From positions 1 to 40,552 of the forward strand of contig JAGBBA010000071.1 in the NCBI GenBank assembly GCA_017938695.1: a DNA stretch of 40,552 nucleotides, written 5' to 3'. The position numbers and the translations under genes were made by a program. Of the stretch, positions 29,367-38,482 are shown piece by piece. Position 1 is the stretch's first letter. Every line of letters begins with the position of its first letter. Below the pieces are notes generated by a model. That model did not search any database. It was not told the origin of the DNA and saw only the letters and a list, made by a program, of their open reading frames with translations. This DNA comes from Clostridia bacterium (lineage in GTDB: Bacteria > Bacillota > Clostridia > Christensenellales > Aristaeellaceae).

Positions 29367-31604
29367 GTGCTGGCGCAGGTCATTGTGGATATCGTCCACG
29401 AGAATGTGGCGCATACCTTCACCTACCGTGTGCCGGAGGGCATGGAGCTTTCCGTGGGGCAGCGGGTGGAGGTTCCCTTCGGTCCGCGCCACAAGGAAGG
29501 CGTGGTGGTGGGCTTCAGCGAAACCACCGACGTGCCGCCGGAAAAGCTGAAAAGCATCATCGCCCCCCTGGAGGACTATCCGGCCATACTGCCCTGCCTG
29601 CTGGAACTGGCTCAACGCATGGCGGAAAACGCCCACTGCCCCCTGGCGGAAACCCTGCGCCTGATGCTCCCTGCGGAAATGCGGGGCGGCCGGGTGCAGG
29701 TGAAGCAGCAGCCCATCGCGCGGCTGGCCATCCCCAAAGAGGACGTGGACGAAGCCATTTTCAAGCAGGGCCGGTCGCAAAAGCGCAGGCAGCTGCTGGA
29801 ACTGCTCCGGGACGGCATTCCCCATCCGGTGAGCGAATTGAAGCTGATGGTGCGCGATCCCCTGGAACCGCTGAAGCAATTGCAGCAGGCGGGTCTGGTG
29901 GAGATCATGCAGGAGGAAGTGCTCCGCCGCCCGGGCGGCAGCGTTGACGCGCCCCCTGCACCCGATCCGCAGCTGACGCCCTCCCAGCAGGAGGTGCTTT
30001 CCGTCATGCTGCCTGACCTGGCCCAGGGCCGGGGGCGGTTCCTGCTCCATGGCGTGACCGGCAGCGGCAAGACGGAGGTGTTCATCCGCCTGGTGCGCAG
30101 CACGCTGGAAATGGGCAAATCCGCCATGATCCTGGTGCCGGAGATCGCCCTGACGCCCCAGATGGTGGACTGGTTCCGCCGCAGGTTCGGCGCGGTGGCG
30201 GCGGTGCTGCATTCGCGGCTTTCTGCCGGCGAACGCTTCGATGAGTGGCGGCGTATCCGCAGGGGCGAGGCGCGGGTGATCATCGGTGCTCGGTCGGCGG
30301 TGTTTGCTCCGGCGGAAAACCTGGGGCTCATCGTGGTGGACGAGGAACATGAGACCACCTACCTCAGCGACAGGCATCCCCGTTATGATGCCCGGGAGGT
30401 AGCCCAGTGGCGGTGCGACACCGAAGACGCCATGCTGGTGCTGGCCAGTGCCACGCCCAGCATCCTGTCATTCGCCAAGGCGCGGCGGGGGGATTACACC
30501 CTGCTGGAAATGCCCCACCGGGTGATGAACCGGCCCTTGCCGCAGGTGGAGATCATCGACATGCGGCAGGAATTGGAGCAGGGCAACCGCTCGGTGTTTT
30601 CCGGCAAGCTGGTGGCGGCTCTCCGCGATTGCCTGCGCCAGGGCCAGCAGGCCATGCTGTTGATGAACCGCAGGGGGTACAATGCCTTTATCAGCTGCCG
30701 CAGCTGCGGCCATGTGATGAAGTGCCCCAACTGCGACGTATCCATGACCTACCATGTTTCCGGCGGGGACGGGCAGCTGCATTGCCATTACTGCGGCTTT
30801 GCCCAGTCGCCCCCCACCACCTGCCCGGAATGCGGCAGCAAGTACATCCGCTACTTTGGTGCAGGCACGCAGAAGGTGGAGGAGGAGCTGCACAAGCTTT
30901 TCCCCAACGTGGGCGTGGTGCGCATGGACATCGACACCACCTCCGGCAAGGATGGCCACGCCAAGCTGCTGGACGAGTTCCGGTCGGGCCGGGCGCGCAT
31001 TCTTGTGGGCACGCAGATGATCGCCAAGGGGTTGGATTTCCCCAAGGTGACGCTGGTGGGCGTGGTGGCAGCGGACATGACGCTGAACCTGCCGGACTAC
31101 CGGGCCAGGGAGCGTACCTTCCAGCTGCTGACCCAGGTGGCTGGCCGCGCGGGCCGGGGCGAAATGCCGGGCCAGGTGATCATACAGACCTACAAGCCGG
31201 AGGATGAGGTGATCCTTGCCTCGGCACGGCAGGACTACCGGGCGTTTTTCGAGCAGGAGTTCGACCGGCGGCGCACGGGGCTGTATCCGCCCTTTACCAT
31301 TCTGGCGCGTCTGCTGGTGGAGTCCGTTTCCGCCAAGGCTGCCCAGGCGCATGCAGAAAAGCTGATAGCAGCTTGCATGCAGCTGCTGGATGAGCACCCT
31401 GCCTGGAAAAAGCGCACGCTGATGATCCGGCTGGATCAGCCGTCGGTGACCATCCTTCGGGGGAAAAGCCGCTGGCATATTCTGATGAAGCTGCTGGTTC
31501 ACCCGGAAACCGAGGCCTTCGCCGCCGAACTGACGGAGCTGGCCAGGGAAGAGGCTGACCAGGTGGAAACCTATTTTGAATATAATCCGACAACAATGAT
31601 GTGA
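29367..31604 (+). CDS. priA: Primosomal replication-restart helicase PriA
   Basis: 745 residues. It reloads the replisome at stalled forks by 3'-5' unwinding. The N-terminal DNA-binding domain starts LAQVIVDIVHENVAHTFTYR. Helicase motifs are GVTGSGKTEVF (Walker A), VVDEEHE (Walker B), LASATPS and AGRAGRG (motif VI). Zinc-binding cysteines are in CRSCGHVMKCPNCD, CHYCGF and CPECGS, with four C-x-x-C pairs as expected. GTG 29367 is chosen since AGGGAGG (29353-29359) lies 7 nt away; GTG 29361 would be too close. It is the first gene of the operon. Confidence 0.97.
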   Translation: MLAQVIVDIVHENVAHTFTYRVPEGMELSVGQRVEVPFGPRHKEGVVVGFSETTDVPPEKLKSIIAPLEDYPAILPCLLELAQRMAENAHCPLAETLRLMLPAEMRGGRVQVKQQPIARLAIPKEDVDEAIFKQGRSQKRRQLLELLRDGIPHPVSELKLMVRDPLEPLKQLQQAGLVEIMQEEVLRRPGGSVDAPPAPDPQLTPSQQEVLSVMLPDLAQGRGRFLLHGVTGSGKTEVFIRLVRSTLEMGKSAMILVPEIALTPQMVDWFRRRFGAVAAVLHSRLSAGERFDEWRRIRRGEARVIIGARSAVFAPAENLGLIVVDEEHETTYLSDRHPRYDAREVAQWRCDTEDAMLVLASATPSILSFAKARRGDYTLLEMPHRVMNRPLPQVEIIDMRQELEQGNRSVFSGKLVAALRDCLRQGQQAMLLMNRRGYNAFISCRSCGHVMKCPNCDVSMTYHVSGGDGQLHCHYCGFAQSPPTTCPECGSKYIRYFGAGTQKVEEELHKLFPNVGVVRMDIDTTSGKDGHAKLLDEFRSGRARILVGTQMIAKGLDFPKVTLVGVVAADMTLNLPDYRARERTFQLLTQVAGRAGRGEMPGQVIIQTYKPEDEVILASARQDYRAFFEQEFDRRRTGLYPPFTILARLLVESVSAKAAQAHAEKLIAACMQLLDEHPAWKKRTLMIRLDQPSVTILRGKSRWHILMKLLVHPETEAFAAELTELAREEADQVETYFEYNPTTMM

Positions 31605-31619
31605 GGAGAACCGATAATT

Positions 31620-32111
31620 ATGGCGATTCGTAATATTGTCAAGCTGGGCGAGGAATGCCTGCGCAAGGTGTGCAAGCCCCAGGAGAAGTTTGATCTGCGG
31701 CTGTGGATCCTGCTCAAGGACATGGCCGATACCATGTACAAGGCCGAAGGCGTGGGTCTGGCTGCGCCCCAGGTGGGCATCCTGCGCCGGGTGGTGGTCA
31801 TTGATGTGGGCGAGGGGCTGATCGAGCTGATCAACCCGGTGATCGTGGAGCGCAGCGGCTCCCAGTGCGGCCGCGAGGGCTGCCTGAGCCTGCCTGGCCG
31901 CCAGGGCATCGTGACCCGTCCCAACTGGGTGAAGGTGCAGGCCCAGGACCGCAAGGGCAACGCCTTTGAGTTTGAGGCCGAGGGCTTCTTCGCCCGGGCG
32001 GTGTGCCATGAGCTGGATCACCTGGACGGCCGGGTGTACATCGACGTGATGGACCGCGAGCTGACCCCCGAGGAAATCGAAGGCCATGTGCCGGAGGATG
32101 ATGAAGAATGA
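31620..32111 (+). CDS. def: Peptide deformylase
   Basis: 163 residues. It removes the formyl group from nascent proteins. All three motifs are intact: GVGLAAPQVG (44-53), EGCLSLPG with metal ligand C88, and HELDH (130-134) with the two His ligands and catalytic Glu. The C-terminus is acidic. AGGAG lies just after the priA stop. It overlaps fmt by 4 nt (ATGA), a natural pairing of deformylase and formyltransferase. Confidence 0.97.
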   Translation: MAIRNIVKLGEECLRKVCKPQEKFDLRLWILLKDMADTMYKAEGVGLAAPQVGILRRVVVIDVGEGLIELINPVIVERSGSQCGREGCLSLPGRQGIVTRPNWVKVQAQDRKGNAFEFEAEGFFARAVCHELDHLDGRVYIDVMDRELTPEEIEGHVPEDDEE

Positions 32112-33037
32112 GAATCGTCTTTATGGGTACGCCGGAGTTTGCCGTGCCGTCGCTGAAAGCGCTGTGCGAAAACGGCTATGAGGTGGTGGGCGTGTTCACA
32201 CAGCCCGACCGTCCCAAGGGCCGCGGCAACAAGGTGACCATGTCCCCGGTGAAGGAATACGCCCTGACGCAGAACATTCCCGTGTTCCAGCCCCAGCGCA
32301 TCCGCCGCGACGGCGTGGAGGACTTGAAGGCCCTGGCCCCTGACCTGTGCGTGACGGCGGCTTTCGGGCAGATCCTGTCCCAGGAGATCCTGGACATTCC
32401 GCCCATGGGGAACATCAACGTGCATGCGTCCCTTCTGCCACGCCACCGTGGCAGCGCGCCCATCAACTGGGCCATTTTGCAGGGCGACAAGGAAGCCGGT
32501 GTCACCACCATGATGATGGACAAGGGCATCGACACCGGCGACATGCTGCTGAAGAGCGCGACCCCCATCCAGCGCGGCGAAACGGCAGGGGAGCTAACCC
32601 TCCGATTGAGCCAGATGGGCGCAGATCTCTTGCTGGAAACCCTGCATGCCCTGGAAAACGGCACGCTGGAGCGCATCCCCCAGGATGAAAGCCAGATGAC
32701 CTACGACCCCATGCTGGACAAGCAGATGGGCATCATCGACTGGACGATGGACGCGGAGAGCATCGTGAACCGCATCCACGGCCTGAACCCCTGGCCGGGG
32801 TGCTCCACCGCCTATGAGGGCGGCAGGCTGAAGCTGCTGCGGGCCAGCGTAGCGGAAGGCAAGGGTGAGCCGGGCGAGATCATCGCGGCGGATGCCAAGA
32901 ACGGCCTGACCATCGCCTGCGGCCAGGGCGCGGTGTGCATCAACATGCTGCAGGCCCCCGGCGGAAAGCCCATGAACGCAAAAGACTACCTGCGCGGCCA
33001 TCCCATGGCGGTGGGCACGGTGCTGAAAGAGGATTAA
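32108..33037 (+). CDS. fmt: Methionyl-tRNA formyltransferase
   Basis: 309 residues. It formylates initiator Met-tRNA using 10-formyl-tetrahydrofolate. The N-terminus VFMGTPEFAVPSL is typical. The catalytic motif is HASLLPRHRGSAPINWAI, with the N-x-H upstream (NINVHASL). The C-terminal tRNA-binding domain begins around DKQMGIIDWTM and includes IHGLNPWPG. Coupled to def by a 4-nt overlap; rsmB begins 3 nt after its stop, with an AAAGAGG site in its last codons. Confidence 0.97.
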   Translation: MRIVFMGTPEFAVPSLKALCENGYEVVGVFTQPDRPKGRGNKVTMSPVKEYALTQNIPVFQPQRIRRDGVEDLKALAPDLCVTAAFGQILSQEILDIPPMGNINVHASLLPRHRGSAPINWAILQGDKEAGVTTMMMDKGIDTGDMLLKSATPIQRGETAGELTLRLSQMGADLLLETLHALENGTLERIPQDESQMTYDPMLDKQMGIIDWTMDAESIVNRIHGLNPWPGCSTAYEGGRLKLLRASVAEGKGEPGEIIAADAKNGLTIACGQGAVCINMLQAPGGKPMNAKDYLRGHPMAVGTVLKED

Positions 33038-33040
33038 CAT

Positions 33041-34642
33041 ATGAGTGATGATATCAAGCGTGGGGATCATCCTGCGAATGGCGGTGCAAAAACCGGCTTC
33101 CGTGGGAACAACAATGGGAAATTTGCACGCAATGATCATAAAAGTGGTGTAAAAGTGGATAATCGTGGCGAAAAGAAGCCTTTTTCCAGCGAACGGAAGG
33201 GCTTCGGTGGGGATCGCAAGCCCTACCAGGGCAATAAGCCGGGCTTTGGTGGGAAACCGGGGAATTTCCGGGGTGACCGCAAGCCCAAGGCTGCGCCGCC
33301 GGTGGAGGGCCTGGCTGCCCGCCGCATGGCACTGAGTGTGATCCGTGAAGTGACGGAGAACGACGCTTATGCCTCCCTGTCCCTGAACGACAAGCTGGTG
33401 AAGTCCGGCCTGAACCCGGCTGACCGTCGCCTGGCGGCCCGGCTGGCCTACGATACCATCGAACATCTGCTGACCATCGACCACGCGCTGACCCAGGTGA
33501 TGGCCAAGCCGGATACCGACATCAAGCTGCGGAACATCCTGCGTCTGGGTGCATGCCAGATTCTGCTGGAAGACCGCATCCCCGAAAGCGCGGCCACCAA
33601 CACCTGCGTGGAGCTGTGCAAGGAGCTGGGCATGGAAGGCCTGGCTGGCGTGTGCAACGGCATTCTGCGCAACCTGATCCGCAAGAAGGACGAACTGACC
33701 TGGCCGGACGAAGCGGCTGAGCCCGTCCGCGCCCTGTCTGTGAAGCATTCCGTGCCCGAATGGCTGGTGGAGAAGCTCATCGCCGACTGGGGCAAGGACG
33801 AGGCCGTGGCCCTGATGAGCCACTCGGAGCCGGAGACCTACATCACCGTGCGCCCCAACATGACCGAGCTGGACGACGAGGCCTTCGAGGCCCTGCTGAA
33901 CAAGAAGGTCTGGGAGCATGAAAAGGGCAGCGTACCCCACAGCTGGCACATCCGCGGCATGGCGGATATCGGCCAGGATGCGGACTTCCTGGGTGGAAAG
34001 TTCTCCATCCAGGGGGAAAGCAGCATGATGGCCTGCATGGCCGTGAACCCCAAGCGCGGCGCGCAGCTGCTGGACGCCTGCGCAGCCCCCGGCGGCAAGA
34101 CCTGCCTGCTGGCGGAAATGATGGGCGGCACCGGCCGCGTCCAGGCGTGGGAGATGCACGAGCACCGCACCGCGCTGATCACCGCCCAGGCCAAGCGGCT
34201 GCACCTGGAGAACATCCGCCCCATGACCCGCGACGCTTCCAAGCACCGCGACGACCTGGACATGACCATGGACGCTGTGCTGCTGGATGCGCCCTGCTCC
34301 GGTCTGGGCGTGATGGCCGACAAGCCCGACGTGAAGTACCGCGTAACGCCCGAAAGCGTGAAGGAGCTGACCGCTATCCAGGCCAGCTTGCTGGACGCCG
34401 TTGCCCCCTATGTGAAGGAGGGCGGCACGCTGGTGTACTCCACCTGCTCGGTGCTCAAGGATGAAAACGTGAACCAGGTGGAGGCCTTCCTGGCCCGCCA
34501 CCCGGAGTATGAGATCGACAAGCTGCCGGAGAGCATCCCCGAGCAGTTCCGCCAGCATTATGCCACGGGCCTGCAGCTGATGCCTCACCGGGACCATGTG
34601 GGCGGCTTCTATATTTGCCGCATGCGGAGGAAACGTTTATGA
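33041..34642 (+). CDS. rsmB: 16S rRNA (cytosine-967-C5)-methyltransferase with an RGG-like N-terminal extension
   Basis: 533 residues. Residues about 89-230 are the NusB-like RNA-binding part (ARRMALSVIREVTENDAYAS). The Rossmann methyltransferase follows, with AdoMet loop LDACAAPGGKT, catalytic DAPCSGLG and the second cysteine in YSTCSV. The unusual part is residues 1-88, a Gly/Lys/Arg/Asn-rich disordered tail with units such as KGFGGDRKPYQGNKPGFGG. Usual RsmB proteins lack it and are near 440-450 residues. The DNA coding for the tail is more AT-rich than the rest of the gene, as judged by eye. It overlaps rlmN by 4 nt. Confidence 0.93.
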   Translation: MSDDIKRGDHPANGGAKTGFRGNNNGKFARNDHKSGVKVDNRGEKKPFSSERKGFGGDRKPYQGNKPGFGGKPGNFRGDRKPKAAPPVEGLAARRMALSVIREVTENDAYASLSLNDKLVKSGLNPADRRLAARLAYDTIEHLLTIDHALTQVMAKPDTDIKLRNILRLGACQILLEDRIPESAATNTCVELCKELGMEGLAGVCNGILRNLIRKKDELTWPDEAAEPVRALSVKHSVPEWLVEKLIADWGKDEAVALMSHSEPETYITVRPNMTELDDEAFEALLNKKVWEHEKGSVPHSWHIRGMADIGQDADFLGGKFSIQGESSMMACMAVNPKRGAQLLDACAAPGGKTCLLAEMMGGTGRVQAWEMHEHRTALITAQAKRLHLENIRPMTRDASKHRDDLDMTMDAVLLDAPCSGLGVMADKPDVKYRVTPESVKELTAIQASLLDAVAPYVKEGGTLVYSTCSVLKDENVNQVEAFLARHPEYEIDKLPESIPEQFRQHYATGLQLMPHRDHVGGFYICRMRRKRL

Positions 34643-35676
34643 TCGAGCTGACCGGCATGAACCCGGCGGAGCTCACCGACTGGTGCAAGGAGCAGGGCTT
34701 GCCCAGCTTCCGCGGCAAGCAGATCTTCAAGTGGATCCACCAGGGGGCCGATTTTGACGGCATGACCAACCTGCCCAAGGATCTGCGCGCGCGCCTGCAG
34801 GAAATGGCCGTGGCCCAGCCGGTGGAGATCATCGAAAAGCGGCAGTCCAAACTGGACGACACGGTGAAGTTCCTCTTCGGGCTCAAGGACGGCAACTGCG
34901 TGGAAGGCGTGCTGATGCACTACCACCACGGGTACACGCTGTGCATCTCCACCCAGGTGGGCTGCCGCATGGGCTGCACCTTCTGCGCCAGCACGCTGGA
35001 CGGGTGCGTCCGCAGCCTGACCCCCGGCGAAATGCTGGGCGAGATCATCTGCGCCAACCGCTTTCTGGAGGGCAAGGACCGGGTGCACAACGTGGTGCTG
35101 ATGGGCAGCGGCGAGCCCCTGGACAATTACGACAACGTGATGAAGTTCCTGCGGCTTTTGCGCGAGCCCGACGGGGTGAGCATCGGCCTGAGAAACGTGA
35201 GCCTGTCCACCTGCGGCCTGGTGCCGAAGATGTATGACCTGGCGGAGGAAGACCTGCCGGTGACGCTGAGCGTTTCGCTCCACGCGCCCAACGACGACAT
35301 CCGCCGCCAGACCATGCCCATTGCCAAGGTGTACCCCATGGACGAGCTGCTGAAGGCCTGCCGCAATTACATCGACAAGACCGGCCGCCGGGTGATCTTC
35401 GAATATGCCCTGGTGGGCGGCGTGAACTGCGAGGAAAAGCATGCTGTGGAGCTTGCCTCCAAGCTGCGGGGCATGCAGTGCCATGTGAACCTGATCCCCC
35501 TGAACGTGGTGGAGGAACGCGACCTGAAGGGCGTGAATGAGAAAGTGGTGCAAAGCTTCCTCAGCACGCTGGAGAGGCTGCACATTTCCGCCACCCGCCG
35601 CCGCGAAATGGGCGACGATATCGAAGGTGCCTGCGGCCAGCTCCGCAGAAAGACGATCATGGAGAAAGAACAATGA
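34639..35676 (+). CDS. rlmN: Dual-specificity 23S rRNA/tRNA (adenine-C2)-methyltransferase RlmN
   Basis: 345 residues, radical-SAM enzyme that methylates A2503 of 23S rRNA and A37 of some tRNAs. The cluster motif is CRMGCTFC (C-x3-C-x2-C). VLMGSGEPLDNYDN is the conserved GEPL box. LSVSLHAPND and FEYALVGGVN(C) are also typical. The C-terminal part carries the second catalytic cysteine region (GDDIEGACGQLR). ATG 34639 overlaps the rsmB stop (ATGA) and follows GGAGG by 8 nt; the longer frame from 34615 is rejected. Overlaps prpC by 4 nt. Confidence 0.97.
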   Translation: MIELTGMNPAELTDWCKEQGLPSFRGKQIFKWIHQGADFDGMTNLPKDLRARLQEMAVAQPVEIIEKRQSKLDDTVKFLFGLKDGNCVEGVLMHYHHGYTLCISTQVGCRMGCTFCASTLDGCVRSLTPGEMLGEIICANRFLEGKDRVHNVVLMGSGEPLDNYDNVMKFLRLLREPDGVSIGLRNVSLSTCGLVPKMYDLAEEDLPVTLSVSLHAPNDDIRRQTMPIAKVYPMDELLKACRNYIDKTGRRVIFEYALVGGVNCEEKHAVELASKLRGMQCHVNLIPLNVVEERDLKGVNEKVVQSFLSTLERLHISATRRREMGDDIEGACGQLRRKTIMEKEQ

Positions 35677-36569
35677 GCCACAAATTCCATTTTTCCAAAG
35701 AGAGCAAGGCCCGGCTGAAGAACTTCCTTCTGGGCGAGAAGCACCAGGAAAACCAGGAGCCTGTGAAGGATGTGCCGGAGCAGGAAAAGCCTGTGGAGAA
35801 GGCGGAAACTGCCCCTGTGCAGCCCGAAAAGGCCAAGCCTGCCCGCAAGAGCACCGTGCAGGTGGTGACCCGAACCCACATCGGCAAGGTGCGCCGCACT
35901 AACCAGGACGCGCTGATCGAATCGCCGGAGAACCGGCTGTGGGGCGTTGCTGACGGCATGGGCGGCCATAACGGCGGCGAAACGGCTTCCAGCGGCGCAC
36001 GGGACGGCGTGATCGAGCTGCTCAATGGCAAGGAGCCGGAGCAGGGCAGCCTGCGCACGGCTATCGGCGCGGTGAACCGCCGCCTGTTCCTGCAGCAGAA
36101 GGAAGACGAAAGCCTTGCCGGCATGGGCACGACGCTCACGGCCCTGTGGCTGAGCGACACCTGCGTGTACATCGGCCATGTGGGCGATAGCCGCGCTTAT
36201 CGCATCCGCGAGGGCGTGATGGAGCAGATCACCGATGATCACTCCGTGGTGGCGGAATTGATGCGCTCCGGCATGCTGACCCGGGAGCAGGCAGCCACTC
36301 ACCCCATGCGCAATGTGATCACCCGGGCGGTGGGCACGGAGGACGGCATCGAGATCGACCTGCTTTGCGAAGAACGCCGTGCAGGCGATGTGTGGCTGGT
36401 GTGCTCCGACGGCCTTTACGGCATGGTGGATGACGGCAAAATCGCCGATATCCTCAAAGCCAACAAGCCCGAAAAAGCGGCGGACAAGCTGATCGACGCG
36501 GCCCTGGAGGGCGGCGGCCGGGATAACATCAGCCTGGTGATCCTCCTGGATAAGGAGGGCAACGCATGA
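35673..36569 (+). CDS. prpC: PP2C-type protein phosphatase PrpC with N-terminal extension
   Basis: 298 residues. It reverses PrkC phosphorylation. The PP2C metal/active-site motifs are RRTNQDA, WGVADGMGGHNGGE, MGTTLTAL, GHVGDSRAY, WLVCSDGLYGMV and GGGRDNISLV. The catalytic core starts near residue 60; the first 58 residues are charged and rich in Lys, Glu and Pro (EQEKPVEKAETAPVQPEKAK), an extension not found in the about 250-residue Bacillus enzyme. It may be a disordered tether. It overlaps rlmN and prkC by 4 nt each. Confidence 0.95.
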   Translation: MSHKFHFSKESKARLKNFLLGEKHQENQEPVKDVPEQEKPVEKAETAPVQPEKAKPARKSTVQVVTRTHIGKVRRTNQDALIESPENRLWGVADGMGGHNGGETASSGARDGVIELLNGKEPEQGSLRTAIGAVNRRLFLQQKEDESLAGMGTTLTALWLSDTCVYIGHVGDSRAYRIREGVMEQITDDHSVVAELMRSGMLTREQAATHPMRNVITRAVGTEDGIEIDLLCEERRAGDVWLVCSDGLYGMVDDGKIADILKANKPEKAADKLIDAALEGGGRDNISLVILLDKEGNA

Positions 36570-38482
36570 GCGAGAAGATCCTTGCGGACCGCTACCGCTT
36601 AGTGGAGCAGATCGGCGTGGGCGGCATGGCCATCGTGTACCGCGCCATCGACCAGCGTACCGGCCACAATGTGGCGGTGAAGGTGCTGCGCCCGGAATTC
36701 AACCAGGACGCGGAATTTGTCAGCCGCTTCCAGCGCGAGGCCGAGGCCGCCAGCAAAATGACTCACCACAACATCGTCAATCTGCTGGACGTGGGCATGG
36801 ACGGCGAAAACCGCTACCTGGTGATGGAATACGTCCAGGGCAAAACGCTGAAGGAACTGATCAAGGAGAAGGGGCGGCTCTCGCCCCAGGTGGCGGCGCA
36901 GATCACCATCCGCATCCTTTCGGCTTTGCAGCATGCCCATCAAAACGGCATTATCCACCGCGATATCAAGCCGCAGAACATTCTGGTGCATGCCGACGGC
37001 CACATCAAGGTGGCGGATTTCGGCATCGCCCGCATGGCCAACAGCTCCACCCTGACCAGGGGCGACAGCGTGATGGGCTCGGTGCACTATTTCAGCCCGG
37101 AGCAGGCCAGCGGCCAGGCCGCAGACGTGACCAGCGACCTGTATTCCGTGGGCGTGGTGCTTTATGAGATGCTCACCGGCCGCGTGCCTTTCGACGGCGA
37201 CAGCCCCGTGGCGGTGGCCATGCAGCACCTGCATGCCCGCCCTGTGAACATCGAAAACTTTGCCCCGGATTCTCCGGCCGCCATCAACCATGTGTGCCTG
37301 ATGGCCATGGAAAAGAAGCCCCAGTACCGCTACCAGAGTGCCAGGGAAATGGCCGCCGAGCTGCGCATGGCCCTGGAGGGGCGCATCGACAAAATGCAGC
37401 CCCGTCTGGTGGAAAAGCCCATGATGGCCCCGGTGCAGAACCCGGGCCCGGGCGGCATGCCGGTGAAGCCTGCCGTGCAGGGCAAGACCGAGCTGGGCCC
37501 TGTGCATTACAATACGGCCCGCCGCCGGGTGACCAAGAAGAACCAGGGCTGGTGGATCCTGCTCTCCCTGCTGATGACCGCAGCGGTGTGCTACGGCCTG
37601 TATGTGGGCGGCATGGCGATCTACGAGAACGTGGTGAACACTACACCGGTGCCCGATTTTGTGGGCATGGAAGTCACCGTGGCCCAGCGCACGGCCCAGC
37701 GCGTTGGCCTGAACCCGGAGATCGTGGAGATCAACCATCCCACCATTTCCGACGGTACGGTGATCCTGCAGGCCCCGGAGGTGGACACCACCCTGCGCAA
37801 GGGCGACTCGGTGGTGCTGACGGTATCGAAGGGGCCTTCCAGCCAGCAGCTGCCCAGCATTGTGGGCATGTCCACCCAGAACGCTATCAACACCTTGCAG
37901 CCCATGGGCGTCACGCTGATGGTGCTGGAGAGGGTGGTATCCTCTGAGGTGCAGGCGGATCTGATCATCAGCCAGGAGCCGGCGGAGGGCACCCAGTGCA
38001 AGGCTGGGGACATCGTGCAGGTGAAGGTTTCCGGCGGCATGACCTATGTGCCGGAGCTGCAGGGCTACTCCCTCAGCGCGGCCCAGGAACGCCTTGCCAG
38101 CCTGGGGCTGAGCCTGGGCTCCAATGTATCCTATGTGGATACCACGGACGCTGCGCTGCACAACACCGTAGCCACCCAGACCCCCGCTGCGGAAACCGCG
38201 GTGATCCAGGGCGGCCAGGTGACGCTGACGGTGTACCGCGTGCCGGAGCTGCTTTCCAGCGCGAAGGTGATCCTTGACCTGCCCCAGACCGATGGCCTGA
38301 CCTCGGTGCGCATTACGCTGAACGCGGGCAATGGCGAAATTACCGCCTATCAGGGTGAATTCCCGGCCAATGCCAGCCGCCACCCCGAGGTGGAACTGAA
38401 GGCCCAGGAGAGCGGCGACTACACCTACCGCGTGTATTTCAACGACAAGTTTGCCTATCAGCATCAGGTGACGCTGAAATGA
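36566..38482 (+). CDS. prkC: PASTA-domain Ser/Thr protein kinase PrkC (Stk1)
   Basis: 638 residues. The kinase domain (about 8-275) has the Gly loop GVGGMAIVY, VAVKVL lysine, catalytic HRDIKPQN, VADFGIAR and GSVHYFSPEQA. A basic juxtamembrane part precedes one membrane helix (WWILLSLLMTAAVCYGLYV, about 330-350). Outside are three PASTA domains: VPDFVGMEVTVAQ, LPSIVGMSTQNAI and VPELQGYSLSAAQ. An extra beta-rich C-terminal domain of about 100 residues follows. PASTA domains sense muropeptides; PrkC controls wall metabolism, dormancy exit and, through RsgA and EF-G, translation. 4-nt overlaps with prpC and rsgA. Confidence 0.96.
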   Translation: MSEKILADRYRLVEQIGVGGMAIVYRAIDQRTGHNVAVKVLRPEFNQDAEFVSRFQREAEAASKMTHHNIVNLLDVGMDGENRYLVMEYVQGKTLKELIKEKGRLSPQVAAQITIRILSALQHAHQNGIIHRDIKPQNILVHADGHIKVADFGIARMANSSTLTRGDSVMGSVHYFSPEQASGQAADVTSDLYSVGVVLYEMLTGRVPFDGDSPVAVAMQHLHARPVNIENFAPDSPAAINHVCLMAMEKKPQYRYQSAREMAAELRMALEGRIDKMQPRLVEKPMMAPVQNPGPGGMPVKPAVQGKTELGPVHYNTARRRVTKKNQGWWILLSLLMTAAVCYGLYVGGMAIYENVVNTTPVPDFVGMEVTVAQRTAQRVGLNPEIVEINHPTISDGTVILQAPEVDTTLRKGDSVVLTVSKGPSSQQLPSIVGMSTQNAINTLQPMGVTLMVLERVVSSEVQADLIISQEPAEGTQCKAGDIVQVKVSGGMTYVPELQGYSLSAAQERLASLGLSLGSNVSYVDTTDAALHNTVATQTPAAETAVIQGGQVTLTVYRVPELLSSAKVILDLPQTDGLTSVRITLNAGNGEITAYQGEFPANASRHPEVELKAQESGDYTYRVYFNDKFAYQHQVTLK

